Shown: positions 1-5,943 of the stretch, in pieces
How positions within the stretch are numbered: the first letter of the stretch is position 1
Layout: every line of letters starts with the position of its first letter
Assembly (NCBI GenBank): GCA_903831165.1
Contig: CAIKWV010000410.1
Location: forward strand, 1-6,460
DNA: 6,460 nt
From: an uncultured cyanobacterium
Lineage (GTDB): Bacteria > Cyanobacteriota > Cyanobacteriia > PCC-6307 > Cyanobiaceae
Reading direction: 5' to 3'
Notes under the pieces: generated by a model
What the model saw: the letters and a program-made list of their open reading frames with translations, nothing else
Database searches by the model: none
What the model was told of the DNA's origin: nothing
Program-made: the position numbers and the translations under genes

Positions 1-1
1 C

Positions 2-517
2 ACCGCCGTGGCCCTGGAGGCGGGCCTGGAGCCGGCCGTGATCGAGGCCGCCTGCCGCTGCTTCCCCGGGGTGCCACACCGGCTGGAACGCCTTCGCGAT
101 TGGGCTGGGATCAGCTGGTTCAACGACAGCAAGGCCACCAACTACGACGCCGCCGAGGTAGCGCTCAAGGCGCTGGCAGGCCCCCTGGTGGTGCTGGCCG
201 GCGGTGAATCCAAACAAGGCGATGCCAGCGGCTGGCTGAACCAGATGGGGCGTCAGGCGGCGGCGGTGGTGCTCTACGGCGCCGCCCGCCAGGAATTGGC
301 CTCGCTGCTCGCCGCCCATGGCTACGGAGGCCCTGTCGTGGAAGTCGAAGGGCTGGAGCAGGCGGTGCCGATCGCCGCCGAGCTGGCCCGGACCCACGGC
401 TGTCGCAGCGTGCTGCTGTCCCCCGCCTGCGCCAGCTTCGATCAATACCGCGATTTCGAAGCGCGGGGCGACCATTTCCGCCAGCTGGTGGCTGCGCTGC
501 CGGAAGCGGAGCTCTGA
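2..517 (+). CDS. murD: UDP-N-acetylmuramoyl-L-alanine:D-glutamate ligase, C-terminal part
   Basis: This is the 3' part of a gene cut by the window edge; the reading frame enters at base 2 and about 171 residues are visible. MurD is a cytoplasmic ATP-dependent ligase that adds D-glutamate to UDP-MurNAc-L-Ala during peptidoglycan precursor synthesis. The visible part covers the end of the central ATPase domain and the C-terminal ligand-binding domain. Seen directly are PHRLE, then the Mur-ligase signature NDSKATN with its conserved lysine, the strand VVLAGG, and the MurD-typical stretch LLSPACASFDQYRDF followed by RGDHF close to the C terminus. The ending LLSPACAS.DQ...F..RG..F separates MurD from MurC, MurE and MurF. 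The frame is intact to a TGA stop at 515-517. The EVE-domain gene follows on the same strand after 46 bp, with a possible promoter between them. The family call is firm; only the 5' end is missing. Confidence 0.96.
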   Translation, partial: TAVALEAGLEPAVIEAACRCFPGVPHRLERLRDWAGISWFNDSKATNYDAAEVALKALAGPLVVLAGGESKQGDASGWLNQMGRQAAAVVLYGAARQELASLLAAHGYGGPVVEVEGLEQAVPIAAELARTHGCRSVLLSPACASFDQYRDFEARGDHFRQLVAALPEAEL

Positions 518-527
518 AGGCCCTGCC

Positions 528-533
528 TACACT
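528..533 (+). promoter_or_regulatory. Possible -10 promoter element before the EVE gene
   Basis: The hexamer TACACT lies in the 46-bp gap after murD, 30 bases before the EVE start codon. TACACT fits the cyanobacterial sigma-70-type -10 pattern (TAxxxT), and a transcript starting near 540 would have a short leader. I see no convincing -35 element about 17 bp upstream, where the sequence is still murD coding. It could allow EVE-kinase transcription apart from murD, but a single hexamer is weak evidence. Confidence 0.3.
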
Positions 534-563
534 CTCCCCAGGCTGATCCGAAGCGGACAAATC

Positions 564-1025
564 ATGGCCTGGTGGTTGATGAAGAGCGAGCCTGAGGTCT
601 ACGGCATCCAGCATCTGGAGGCCGAAGGCACCACCCTGTGGGATGGCATCCGCAACTACCAGGCGCGCAACTTCATGCGCAGCATGGCGCCCGGTGATCA
701 GGCCTTCTTCTATCACTCCAATGCCAAGCCACCGGGCATCGTCGGGCTGATGGAGGTGCTCGAAACCGGCATCACCGACCCCAGCCAATTCGATCCCGCC
801 AGCAAGTACCACGACCCGGCCTCCAAGCCGGAAGCGCCGCGCTGGGACTGCGCCCGGCTGCGCTACGGCCGCACCTTCGCCGCCATGCTCAGCCTCGATC
901 AACTGCGCGAACAGTTCAGCGCCGAGGAACTGCCGGTGGTGCGCCGCGGCAATCGGCTCTCGATCCTGCCGGTGAGCGACGACAGTGCCGCGCGGCTGCT
1001 GAAGCTGCTGGCAGATCCCGCCTGA
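564..1025 (+). CDS. EVE domain-containing protein (THYN1-like)
   Basis: A 153-residue soluble protein made of essentially one EVE domain, a PUA-related fold. Seen directly: the N-terminal WWLMKSEP (residues 3-10), WDGIRNYQARNFMR (26-39), GDQAFFYHSN (44-53), PPGIVGLMEV (57-66), and a PRWDC segment near 92-96. These match the classical EVE/THYN1 pattern of W.MKSEP, W.G.RN.QARN and YHS. EVE domains bind modified bases in nucleic acids in characterised cases; what this cyanobacterial member binds is not known to me. The ATG at 564 is chosen because it puts the family-typical W.MKSEP at the very N terminus; the frame stays open further upstream but overlaps murD. No strong Shine-Dalgarno sequence is visible. 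The kinase gene begins 11 bp after this stop, so the two are probably co-transcribed. The length is normal for a stand-alone EVE protein. Confidence 0.93.
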   Translation: MAWWLMKSEPEVYGIQHLEAEGTTLWDGIRNYQARNFMRSMAPGDQAFFYHSNAKPPGIVGLMEVLETGITDPSQFDPASKYHDPASKPEAPRWDCARLRYGRTFAAMLSLDQLREQFSAEELPVVRRGNRLSILPVSDDSAARLLKLLADPA

Positions 1026-1036
1026 AGGCCAACGCC

Positions 1037-1903
1037 ATGGACGCCGATGCGGCCGATGGGTTGATCTGGCCCCAGGAAGGCAGCCTGCTCGGCGGCGGTG
1101 AGCAGCCCAGCTACCGAGTGGGCCGGTTGATTCACCAGGCGGAATCGGCCCAGATCCATGCGGCCAGCAACGAATTCGGCCGGCCCCTGGTGCTCAAGAT
1201 CTACCGGCCGCAGCCGATGCAGGGGGAAAGCCCCGACGTGCAGTGGCTACGGGAGCAGCGGCTGCTCGGCCTGCTGAACCATCCCCAGGTGCTGCGGCTG
1301 CATGAGGCCTTCCGTTGCGGCCATTGGCTCTGTCTGGCGCTCGAGCCCGCCGACGCCAATCTGGAGGAGTGGATCAGCCGCCACGGCCCCATGGCGGTGC
1401 TGGCGGTGCGGGAGCTGGCCCGGCAACTGCTGGAGGGCTTGCATGCCATCCACGCCAGGGGCATCGTCCACCTCGACGTTTCACCGCAGAACGTTCTGGT
1501 CCAGGCCCCGGGCCCCGGCCAGGCGAGTCCCCGCTTCAAGATCGCCGACTTCGGCATCAGCGTGCTGCTCAGCGAGGGGGTGGAGCTCAGCCGCCCGCCG
1601 GACCACTGGGCCCATCTGCCGCCGGAACTGCTGCAGCCGGGATCCCGCAGCCCCACACCCCGCTGTGATCTCTATGGACTGGGGCTCACCCTGATGCTCG
1701 CCCTGACGGGCTCGTTGCCCCTGACGAACGCCCTGCCCCTGGCCGCCGTGGAGCAACAGGTGCTGCAGGGGCTGCCCAGCCATCAGGCCTCCCAGCTGCG
1801 CCAGCCCCTGGGCCGCTTCATCGCGACCCTGCTGCAGGTGCGCCCCGAGGACCGCTACGGCTCGGCCCTGGAGGCCTGGCGGGCGCTGAGGGATCTGGGC
1901 TGA
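1037..1903 (+). CDS. Divergent Ser/Thr protein kinase (Hanks-type), cytoplasmic
   Basis: A 288-residue protein that is nearly all kinase domain, with no membrane segment or extra sensor domain. Motifs in order: VLK with candidate ATP-anchoring Lys54, a C-helix glutamate candidate at Glu73 (LREQRLL), the catalytic loop HLDVSPQNVL with Asp147 and Asn152, the metal-binding DFG at 171-173, PPE at 195-197 in the APE position, DLYGLG at 211-216 (subdomain IX), and Arg273 in the subdomain XI position. Two oddities: the glycine-rich loop is not recognisable (residues 29-42 lack GxGxxG), and the catalytic loop has Leu for Arg in HRD and Ser149 for the usual Lys. The form DVSPQN also occurs in some other bacterial kinases, so activity is not excluded. 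The ATG at 1037 follows the EVE stop by 11 bp with only a weak GAAGG upstream. Substrates are unknown. An atypical or partly disabled kinase is the main alternative. Confidence 0.9.
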   Translation: MDADAADGLIWPQEGSLLGGGEQPSYRVGRLIHQAESAQIHAASNEFGRPLVLKIYRPQPMQGESPDVQWLREQRLLGLLNHPQVLRLHEAFRCGHWLCLALEPADANLEEWISRHGPMAVLAVRELARQLLEGLHAIHARGIVHLDVSPQNVLVQAPGPGQASPRFKIADFGISVLLSEGVELSRPPDHWAHLPPELLQPGSRSPTPRCDLYGLGLTLMLALTGSLPLTNALPLAAVEQQVLQGLPSHQASQLRQPLGRFIATLLQVRPEDRYGSALEAWRALRDLG

Positions 1904-1924
1904 GCTGGGGCCGGACCTACCCAT

Positions 1925-1955
1925 CCTCAGAAGCCGCGGCGGCTTCGCTCCGAGG
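1925..1955 (+). terminator. Hairpin downstream of the kinase gene, possible terminator
   Basis: Starting 21 bases after the kinase stop, GAAGCC (1930-1935) pairs with GGCTTC (1941-1946) around the 5-base loop GCGGC. An outer CCTC (1925-1928) can pair with GAGG (1952-1955) across an asymmetric internal loop. The position fits a transcript end between convergent genes. No T-run follows on either strand, so it is not a canonical intrinsic terminator; it could be a 3'-end stabilising structure instead. Confidence 0.35.
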
Positions 1956-1964
1956 GGCCCATCG

Positions 1965-2012
1965 CCACAATCGGCGTTGCCCGACGAGGGCTCGCTTCGC
2001 CACCGATTGTGG
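1965..2012. repeat. 10-bp perfect inverted repeat in the convergent spacer
   Basis: CCACAATCGG (1965-1974) is the exact reverse complement of CCGATTGTGG (2003-2012), with 28 bases between. The intervening bases hold a smaller hairpin, GCCC (1979-1982) with GGGC (1988-1991). A two-armed 10-bp match this long is unlikely to be coding residue, because the spacer lies between two gene ends. No T-tract flanks it. It may be a bidirectional transcript-end structure or the scar of a small repeat element. Confidence 0.6.
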
Positions 2013-2053
2013 AGCGCACACTGCGCCAGTGCCGATGCGCCGTGGCGGCTCCA
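2010..2053. repeat. Nested stem-loop in the convergent spacer
   Basis: Three nested complementary pairs line up: TGGAGC (2010-2015) with GCTCCA (2048-2053), GCGCA (2014-2018) with TGCGC (2036-2040), and CACTG (2019-2023) with CAGTG (2027-2031) around the loop CGC. The outer and middle pairs share two bases, so they cannot all form completely at once, and the left arm overlaps the end of the 10-bp inverted repeat. The arrangement suggests alternative folds in RNA from either strand. Confidence 0.4.
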
Positions 2054-2091
2054 GTGTTGATTCACCTCAGCATCCGACGGCGACCTGAACG

Positions 2092-2502
2092 TCAATCCAC
2101 CAGCCCCAGCCGCACCTCCAGCGCCTCGAGAGCGGCGGCGAAAGGAGCACTGGCGCCAACGCTCCAGCCACCCTCGACGGCCCTCGCACCAGCACCGGGA
2201 TTCAGGACGAAACGCAGAATCCACTGCTGGCGATCTCCCTCCAGCGCCATCCAGAGACTGGCTGCGGGCACAGAAGACGTCTGCAGCGGCAACTCCAGAT
2301 CCAGCTCCAGGCTCTCCTCAGCCATCAGCTGATCGGTCAGCGCAGCGTGCTGCAAGCGCAGGCGGCGGCTGGCCCGCCACAGGGTTTCAAGCTCCTGCCG
2401 CGTGAGCTCAACAGCCCAGTCGGAACCGCCGACCAGGGCGATGTAAGGATCGCGGGCCGGATCGATCACCAGCCGCCAACCCTCCCCCTGACAGACCTCC
2501 AC
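2092..2502 (-). CDS. DUF1818 family protein
   Basis: A 136-residue protein of a family found essentially in cyanobacteria, with no established function that I know of. Seen directly: GEGWRLVIDP (residues 6-15), YIALVGGSDWAVELT (20-34), and in the second half LWMALEGDRQQW (83-94) followed by LRFVLN and GGW (111-113). This is the usual DUF1818 arrangement. No signal peptide or membrane helix is visible, so it is probably cytoplasmic. The start is a GTG (bases 2502-2500, read on the minus strand), because no ATG lies near the conserved GEGWRL; no clear Shine-Dalgarno sequence precedes it. It begins 13 bases after the rpoZ stop, so translation is probably coupled and the pair forms an operon. Being beside rpoZ hints at a role connected with transcription, but that is inference. 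The length is slightly above what I recall for the family, owing to an insertion around residues 60-80. Confidence 0.85.
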   Translation of the reverse strand: MEVCQGEGWRLVIDPARDPYIALVGGSDWAVELTRQELETLWRASRRLRLQHAALTDQLMAEESLELDLELPLQTSSVPAASLWMALEGDRQQWILRFVLNPGAGARAVEGGWSVGASAPFAAALEALEVRLGLVD

Positions 2503-2515
2503 AACAAACGGGCAA

Positions 2516-2746
2516 TCAGCCGGGCAGCAGGTCGGGCTGATCCTGCTCGTCGCTGAGCTCGATGATCGCCCGCTGCACCGGCTTGATCATCGAATCGTCG
2601 AGGAGGCCATCGAAATCATCGAAGCGCCGCTGCTTGGCCCGGTAAGCAATCCGCACGGTGGTGAGATAGCGATTGCTGGAATGGCGGATCAGGCTCTCGG
2701 CGCGCTGGGCAAGTTCCTTGGGATTGAGATCGGCGCTGCTCTGCAT
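2516..2746 (-). CDS. rpoZ: DNA-directed RNA polymerase omega subunit
   Basis: A 76-residue omega subunit of cyanobacterial type. Omega binds the beta-prime subunit and aids core RNA polymerase assembly; in cyanobacteria it has also been linked to sigma-factor recruitment. Seen directly: [20 protein letters not shown] (residues 11-30), [17 protein letters not shown] (31-47), and [20 protein letters not shown] (55-74), the hallmark stretches of picocyanobacterial RpoZ. I chose the ATG at 2746-2744 because known omega proteins start close to this point. An in-frame GTG at 2782-2780 would add 12 residues (ending KELLSS before the Met) and cannot be excluded. AAGGA lies about 13 bases before the ATG, a long spacing. 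The downstream partner is the DUF1818 gene, 13 bp away. The Hsp70-like gene is divergent, about 80 bp upstream, so the two transcription units share a promoter region. Confidence 0.95.
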   Translation of the reverse strand: MQSSADLNPKELAQRAESLIRHSSNRYLTTVRIAYRAKQRRFDDFDGLLDDSMIKPVQRAIIELSDEQDQPDLLPG

Positions 2747-2760
2747 GCTGCTCAGGAGTT

Positions 2761-2788
2761 CCTTAGGACCGCGACCCCTCACCTTAGG
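2761..2788. promoter_or_regulatory. CCTTAGG direct repeat in the rpoZ/hsp70-like divergent region
   Basis: CCTTAGG occurs at 2761-2767 and 2782-2788, exactly 21 bp apart, which is two helical turns. Each copy is an odd-centred palindrome (CCT-T-AGG). A related CTCAGGA sits at 2751-2757. All three lie upstream of the chosen rpoZ start and of the Hsp70-like start, where a shared operator would be expected. Read on the minus strand, the right copy contains TAAGGT (2786-2781), a possible -10 for rpoZ. If rpoZ begins at the alternative GTG, part of this is coding. Confidence 0.35.
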
Positions 2789-2801
2789 TCAGCGGCCTCC
2801 C

Positions 2802-2807
2802 TAGAAC
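2802..2807 (+). promoter_or_regulatory. Possible -10 element for the Hsp70-like gene
   Basis: TAGAAC matches four of the six TATAAT positions and lies 21 bases before the ATG at 2829, so a transcript would have a leader of roughly 15 bases. I see no good -35 element. GAGG at 2822-2825 is only three bases from the ATG, too close to be a normal Shine-Dalgarno site. Confidence 0.2.
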
Positions 2808-2828
2808 GGGCAGGACCGCTTGAGGCCC

Positions 2829-4415
2829 ATGCCCGGCACCCTCGCCATCGATCTGGGCAGCAGCACCACCGTGGTGGCCTGGCAGCCCGACGGGGAACCG
2901 GCCGGCCTGCTGGATCTGCCCCCGTACAGCGTCGTCGACCCCTGCGTGGTGCCCAGCCTGCTGTGGCTCAGCGCCCCGGGGGATCAACGGCCCCTGATCG
3001 GCCGCCAGGTGCTGGAAGCCGGCCTGGCCGAACGCCAGGAGCCGGCGCTGTGCCGCGATTTCAAGCGCCTGATCGGAGCCGACCCGGCCGCCGCGGCGGC
3101 ACCCCCCGCCCGAGAAGGACCAGCCCCGGGCTGGCTCAATCCTGAGGCGGCCGGAGCCCTGCTGCTGCGGCGCCTCTGGCAGGCCCTGCCCGAGACCCTT
3201 CAACCCGAGCGCCTGGTGCTGACCGCACCGATCGAGACCTACCGCGGCTACCGGGCCTGGTTGCAGCAGGTGAGCCGCGAGCTGCCGGTGGCGGACGTGG
3301 CCCTGGTGGATGAACCCACCGCCGCCGCCATCGGCGCCGGCCTGCCGGCGGGCAGTCGGGTGCTGGTGGTCGATCTGGGCGGTGGCACCATCGACCTCTC
3401 CCTGGTGGCCCTGGAGGGGGGCGAAGGCCGGGCCGCCCCGATCGCCCAGCTGTTGCGCTTCGCTGGCCGGGACCTGGAACGCAGCGGCCAGGCCCTGCGG
3501 ACGGCCCGGGTGATCGCCAAGGCCGGCCTGTCCCTCGGCGGCCGCGACATCGACCGCTGGATCGCCGCCCACCTGGTGCCGGACCAGCCCCCCGCCGGCA
3601 CGCTGCTGCAGGCGGCCGAACGCCTGAAATGGGATCTGAGCGCCACCGCCGACGAGCGCGACGAGGCTCTGCAGCTCTGGTCAGCCAGCGATCGAAGCGC
3701 CCGGGAGCTACGGCTGAACCGACGCCAGCTGGAGGCCCTGCTGATCAGCCACGGACTGCTGGAGCAGCTCGATGGGCTGCTGGAGACCGTGCTGGCCGGC
3801 GCCCGCCGTGAGGGCCTGGCCCTGACGGGCATCGACGCCGTGCTGCCGGTGGGGGGCAGCAGCCGCATGCCCCTGATCCGGCGCTGGCTGCAGGAGCGCT
3901 GCGACGGCGTGCCCCTGCGGGGTGAGCGGCCGGTGGAGGCCGTCGCCCTCGGCGCCCTGGCCCTCACCCCCGGCGTGCGGGTCCGGGATGTGCTGGCCCG
4001 GGGGGTTTCCCTGCGCTGCTGGGATCGGCGCAACGGCAGCCATCACTGGCATCCCCTGTTCGTGGCAGGCCAGAGCTGGCCCACCGAGGCGCCCCTGGAG
4101 CTGGTGCTGGCCTGCAGCCAGGACGACCAACGCCAACTGGAGCTGGTGCTGGGGGAACCGCTGCCGGAGGAGCGGGGTGAGGTGATCTTCGAGGCGGGCC
4201 TGCCCCTGCTGCGACGACGCCCCGCCGGCAACGCCCGGGTCGAGCCCTGGCCCCAGGCGCCGCCGGCCCTGCCCCTGGCCAGCCCGGCCCAGAGCGGTGT
4301 CGATCGGCTGCGTTTGCGCTTCGCCATCAATGGGGAAGGGATGCTGATGCTGGAAGCCGAGGATCTGCTGGACGGGCAACGGCATGGCCCCGTACCCCTG
4401 GGACCGGTGCGCTGA
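2829..4415 (+). CDS. Hsp70-family protein lacking the C-terminal lid
   Basis: A 528-residue DnaK-related ATPase. The nucleotide-binding domain is complete: phosphate-1 IDLGSSTTVVA (residues 7-17), the FKRLIG motif (78-83) with Lys79 in the place of the catalytic lysine of DnaK, connect-1 DEPTAAAIG (161-169), phosphate-2 VVDLGGGTIDLSLV (180-193), the adenosine motif VLPVGGSSRMPLI (338-350), and connect-2 PVEAVALGALAL (368-379). After residue 385 comes a divergent beta-type substrate-binding domain: LARGVSL, PTEAPLELVLA, and LRFAINGEGMLMLEAEDL near 496-513 resemble DnaK's DVTPLSLG and FDIDANGILNVSAKD regions. The protein then stops, so the helical lid and EEVD-like tail of DnaK (about 640 residues) are absent. 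The ATG at 2829 puts the phosphate-1 loop near the N terminus; an in-frame TTG at 2820 is less likely. It is divergent from rpoZ, and a membrane-anchored protein gene follows. A specialised rather than general chaperone is inferred. Confidence 0.93.
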   Translation: MPGTLAIDLGSSTTVVAWQPDGEPAGLLDLPPYSVVDPCVVPSLLWLSAPGDQRPLIGRQVLEAGLAERQEPALCRDFKRLIGADPAAAAAPPAREGPAPGWLNPEAAGALLLRRLWQALPETLQPERLVLTAPIETYRGYRAWLQQVSRELPVADVALVDEPTAAAIGAGLPAGSRVLVVDLGGGTIDLSLVALEGGEGRAAPIAQLLRFAGRDLERSGQALRTARVIAKAGLSLGGRDIDRWIAAHLVPDQPPAGTLLQAAERLKWDLSATADERDEALQLWSASDRSARELRLNRRQLEALLISHGLLEQLDGLLETVLAGARREGLALTGIDAVLPVGGSSRMPLIRRWLQERCDGVPLRGERPVEAVALGALALTPGVRVRDVLARGVSLRCWDRRNGSHHWHPLFVAGQSWPTEAPLELVLACSQDDQRQLELVLGEPLPEERGEVIFEAGLPLLRRRPAGNARVEPWPQAPPALPLASPAQSGVDRLRLRFAINGEGMLMLEAEDLLDGQRHGPVPLGPVR

Positions 4416-4417
4416 GC

Positions 4418-4442
4418 GTCCGCCGGCAGGAGCGCCGGGGAC
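4418..4442 (+). repeat. Hairpin just after the Hsp70-like stop codon
   Basis: GTCC (4418-4421) pairs with GGAC (4439-4442), and CCGGC (4423-4427) with GCCGG (4434-4438). This gives nine G-C-rich pairs with one bulged G at 4422 and a six-base loop, AGGAGC. It starts two bases after the upstream stop. No T-run follows, so full termination is doubtful; partial attenuation or 3'-end protection is possible. The loop contains AGGAG, a Shine-Dalgarno-like sequence, but the nearest ATG is about 29 bases further on. Confidence 0.5.
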
Positions 4443-4486
4443 CCAGGCTGCATACAACGGGATGCAACGCTCTGCAGCTTCCCCCC

Positions 4487-5314
4487 TTGGCCCTCCGCCA
4501 GCACAGGCTTCCCCGTTTCTGGCTGGCCATCACCCTGGGTTCGGTGGCCATCGGTGTCGGACTCGTCTACTGGTGGGAACGGCAGCTGCCGAGCCGGATT
4601 GAACGGGCCGCAACCAGCGGCCAGCTGGAGGACTGCCTGCGTTTCGGGGAGCAATTGGCGGCCCTGAGCTGGCTGCCCGGGGGGACACCCCAGCAACAGG
4701 CTCGCTGTCAGCGCCAGCGGGCCGAGCAGCTCTGGCAGGCCGGGCAATGGACCCAGGCCCTGGCCCTGCAGCGCCAGTTGGTCCATTCAGCCGCCTCCGG
4801 GAACGACGACCGCCGCCGCCTCAACCTCTGGCAGGAGACGCTGCGCAAACAGGCGCTGACGCGCTTCGAGGCCGGCGATCTCAACGGCGCCCTGGCGGTC
4901 CTGGCACCCCTGGGCGAGGCCCCCCGGGGCGATGGCAACACCCTGGGCGATGAATTCACCGAAAGCTGGAATCGCAACCGGCTGCAGCTCGAGCGCGCCG
5001 AGCAGCTCACCGCCCAGGCCCGCTGGTGGGAGGCCCTCGATGCCCTCAACCGCATCGACCACCCCTGGTGGCGCAAGCGCAGTACTGCTGTGCGCCAGCG
5101 GCTGGAGCTGGGCATGAGCACCCTCAAGGGAGCGGAGCGCGAGCACGAAAGCCATGGCGATCTGCCCCACGGCGTGGACGCCCAGAAGCTGGACCGGCTT
5201 GTGCAGCAACACATCGCCGCCGGCATGAATGAATGGAAAGCCTTCGAGACCGGCTGCAAACAGCTCGGGGGACGGGTGGTCGAGGCCGGACCGGAAACAA
5301 CCTGCCAGCGCTAG
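4487..5314 (+). CDS. Single-pass membrane-anchored protein with TPR-like helices
   Basis: A protein of about 275 residues with no function I can name. The N terminus is basic (RQHRLPR), followed by a hydrophobic segment at about residues 11-30 (FWLAITLGSVAIGVGLVYWW), a signal-anchor pattern that would place the rest outside the cytoplasm. The remainder is helical and rich in Ala, Leu, Gln and Trp, with TPR-like pairs such as AEQLWQAGQWTQALALQRQL (79-98), ALTRFEAGDLNGALAVL and AEQLTAQARWWEALDALNRI (171-190). Cysteines at 50, 74, 257 and 273 could form disulfides, which would fit an extracytoplasmic location. The start is uncertain: this TTG has no visible Shine-Dalgarno sequence, and an ATG at 4462 lies in another frame (see findings). 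It starts 71 bases after the Hsp70-like gene on the same strand, so co-transcription is likely although a hairpin intervenes. TPR assignment is by pattern only. Confidence 0.78.
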   Translation: MALRQHRLPRFWLAITLGSVAIGVGLVYWWERQLPSRIERAATSGQLEDCLRFGEQLAALSWLPGGTPQQQARCQRQRAEQLWQAGQWTQALALQRQLVHSAASGNDDRRRLNLWQETLRKQALTRFEAGDLNGALAVLAPLGEAPRGDGNTLGDEFTESWNRNRLQLERAEQLTAQARWWEALDALNRIDHPWWRKRSTAVRQRLELGMSTLKGAEREHESHGDLPHGVDAQKLDRLVQQHIAAGMNEWKAFETGCKQLGGRVVEAGPETTCQR

Positions 5315-5580
5315 GAACCGGCCGCAGGTCGAAGGTTCGGGGCAAAAAATCCGTCCGTACCGTTGGCCCGGGCCCCAATCCAACAAGGTCTCAGACGGAT
5401 CTCGGCTGGCGCCCAGCTCAGGTACTGCGGACAGTTGCGATCGATGGCTGTGCGGCAGATCTGATCGACCCAGCAAGTCGAGAACCATGCACTGCTGGCT
5501 GGCTGAATGCGGATTCCATCGCCTCACGCCTTGAAAGAGCTTCGATTGGTGTGGGAGGAACGCTGTTCAACGCGCTGCCG

Positions 5581-5626
5581 GCGAAATTTCGCTCGTCGTT
5601 GATGGCGAGTTCTCGGTAGCGAGCGA
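5581..5626. repeat. Palindrome and overlapping inverted repeat
   Basis: GCGAAATTTCGC (5581-5592) is a perfect 12-bp palindrome in the least GC-rich part of the window. Overlapping it, TCGCTCG (5589-5595) is the reverse complement of CGAGCGA (5620-5626), and between these arms CGAG (5606-5609) faces CTCG (5612-5615). It could be a protein-binding site or part of an RNA fold. One or two 12-bp palindromes are expected by chance in a sequence of this length. Confidence 0.4.
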
Positions 5627-5943
5627 CAACCCACGTTCGTCCCTGGCCAGACAGGAGCGCACATGGAATCCCGATTGAGCGACGCTGCAGTCCCGTCCGC
5701 CATTCGAAATCGCTGGCCAAGCGATAGGGCTGGGTGATGCAGTCCGTCGCGATCCCGTCACGGCCATCGCCGTTCGATGCCGGATTTGGATGTCATCGGC
5801 CACCAACACCTCCCCAGCTTCCATCAGGGGATCTCAGCGCATGCCCCCAGCGCGACCCCAACCAGGGCGGCAGCCTGAGCGTGCCTGCTGCACGGCGATG
5901 GACCTGCCAGCGGCAGCTGGGGACCCCGGGCGAGCCAGGACCC

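Noticed and set aside
165..902. Long minus-strand open frame opposite murD and the EVE gene
   Set aside because: It overlaps two well-supported genes on the other strand and resembles no protein family; such frames are expected in GC-rich DNA.
1481..2224. Minus-strand open frame of about 247 codons spanning the kinase 3' end and the spacer
   Set aside because: It runs opposite the conserved kinase and overlaps the DUF1818 gene in another frame, with a low-complexity translation.
2784..3572. Minus-strand open frame opposite the Hsp70-like gene
   Set aside because: The plus strand carries all the Hsp70 motifs; the opposite translation is Gln/Gly/Ala-rich with no motif.
5363..5378. GGCCCGGGCC palindrome as a terminator for the membrane protein gene
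   Set aside because: The palindrome leaves almost no loop, no T-run follows, and a run of As lies upstream instead.
5315..5464. Read-through of the membrane protein's TAG stop, since the frame stays open about 50 more codons
   Set aside because: The protein has a plausible end at Cys-Gln-Arg, and an open stretch of this length is unremarkable in GC-rich DNA.
4787..5527. Minus-strand open frame of 246 codons opposite the membrane protein gene
   Set aside because: Most of it is the reverse of the supported plus-strand gene, and no domain is recognisable.
5233..5619. Plus-strand open frame running from the end of the membrane protein gene into the spacer
   Set aside because: Its first part overlaps the supported gene in another frame, and the rest shows no recognisable motif and no convincing ribosome binding site.
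5418..5824. Two overlapping minus-strand open frames (5418-5720 and 5567-5824), considered as a transposase remnant
   Set aside because: Neither contains a DDE or other transposase motif that I recognise, and no terminal inverted repeats or target duplications are visible.
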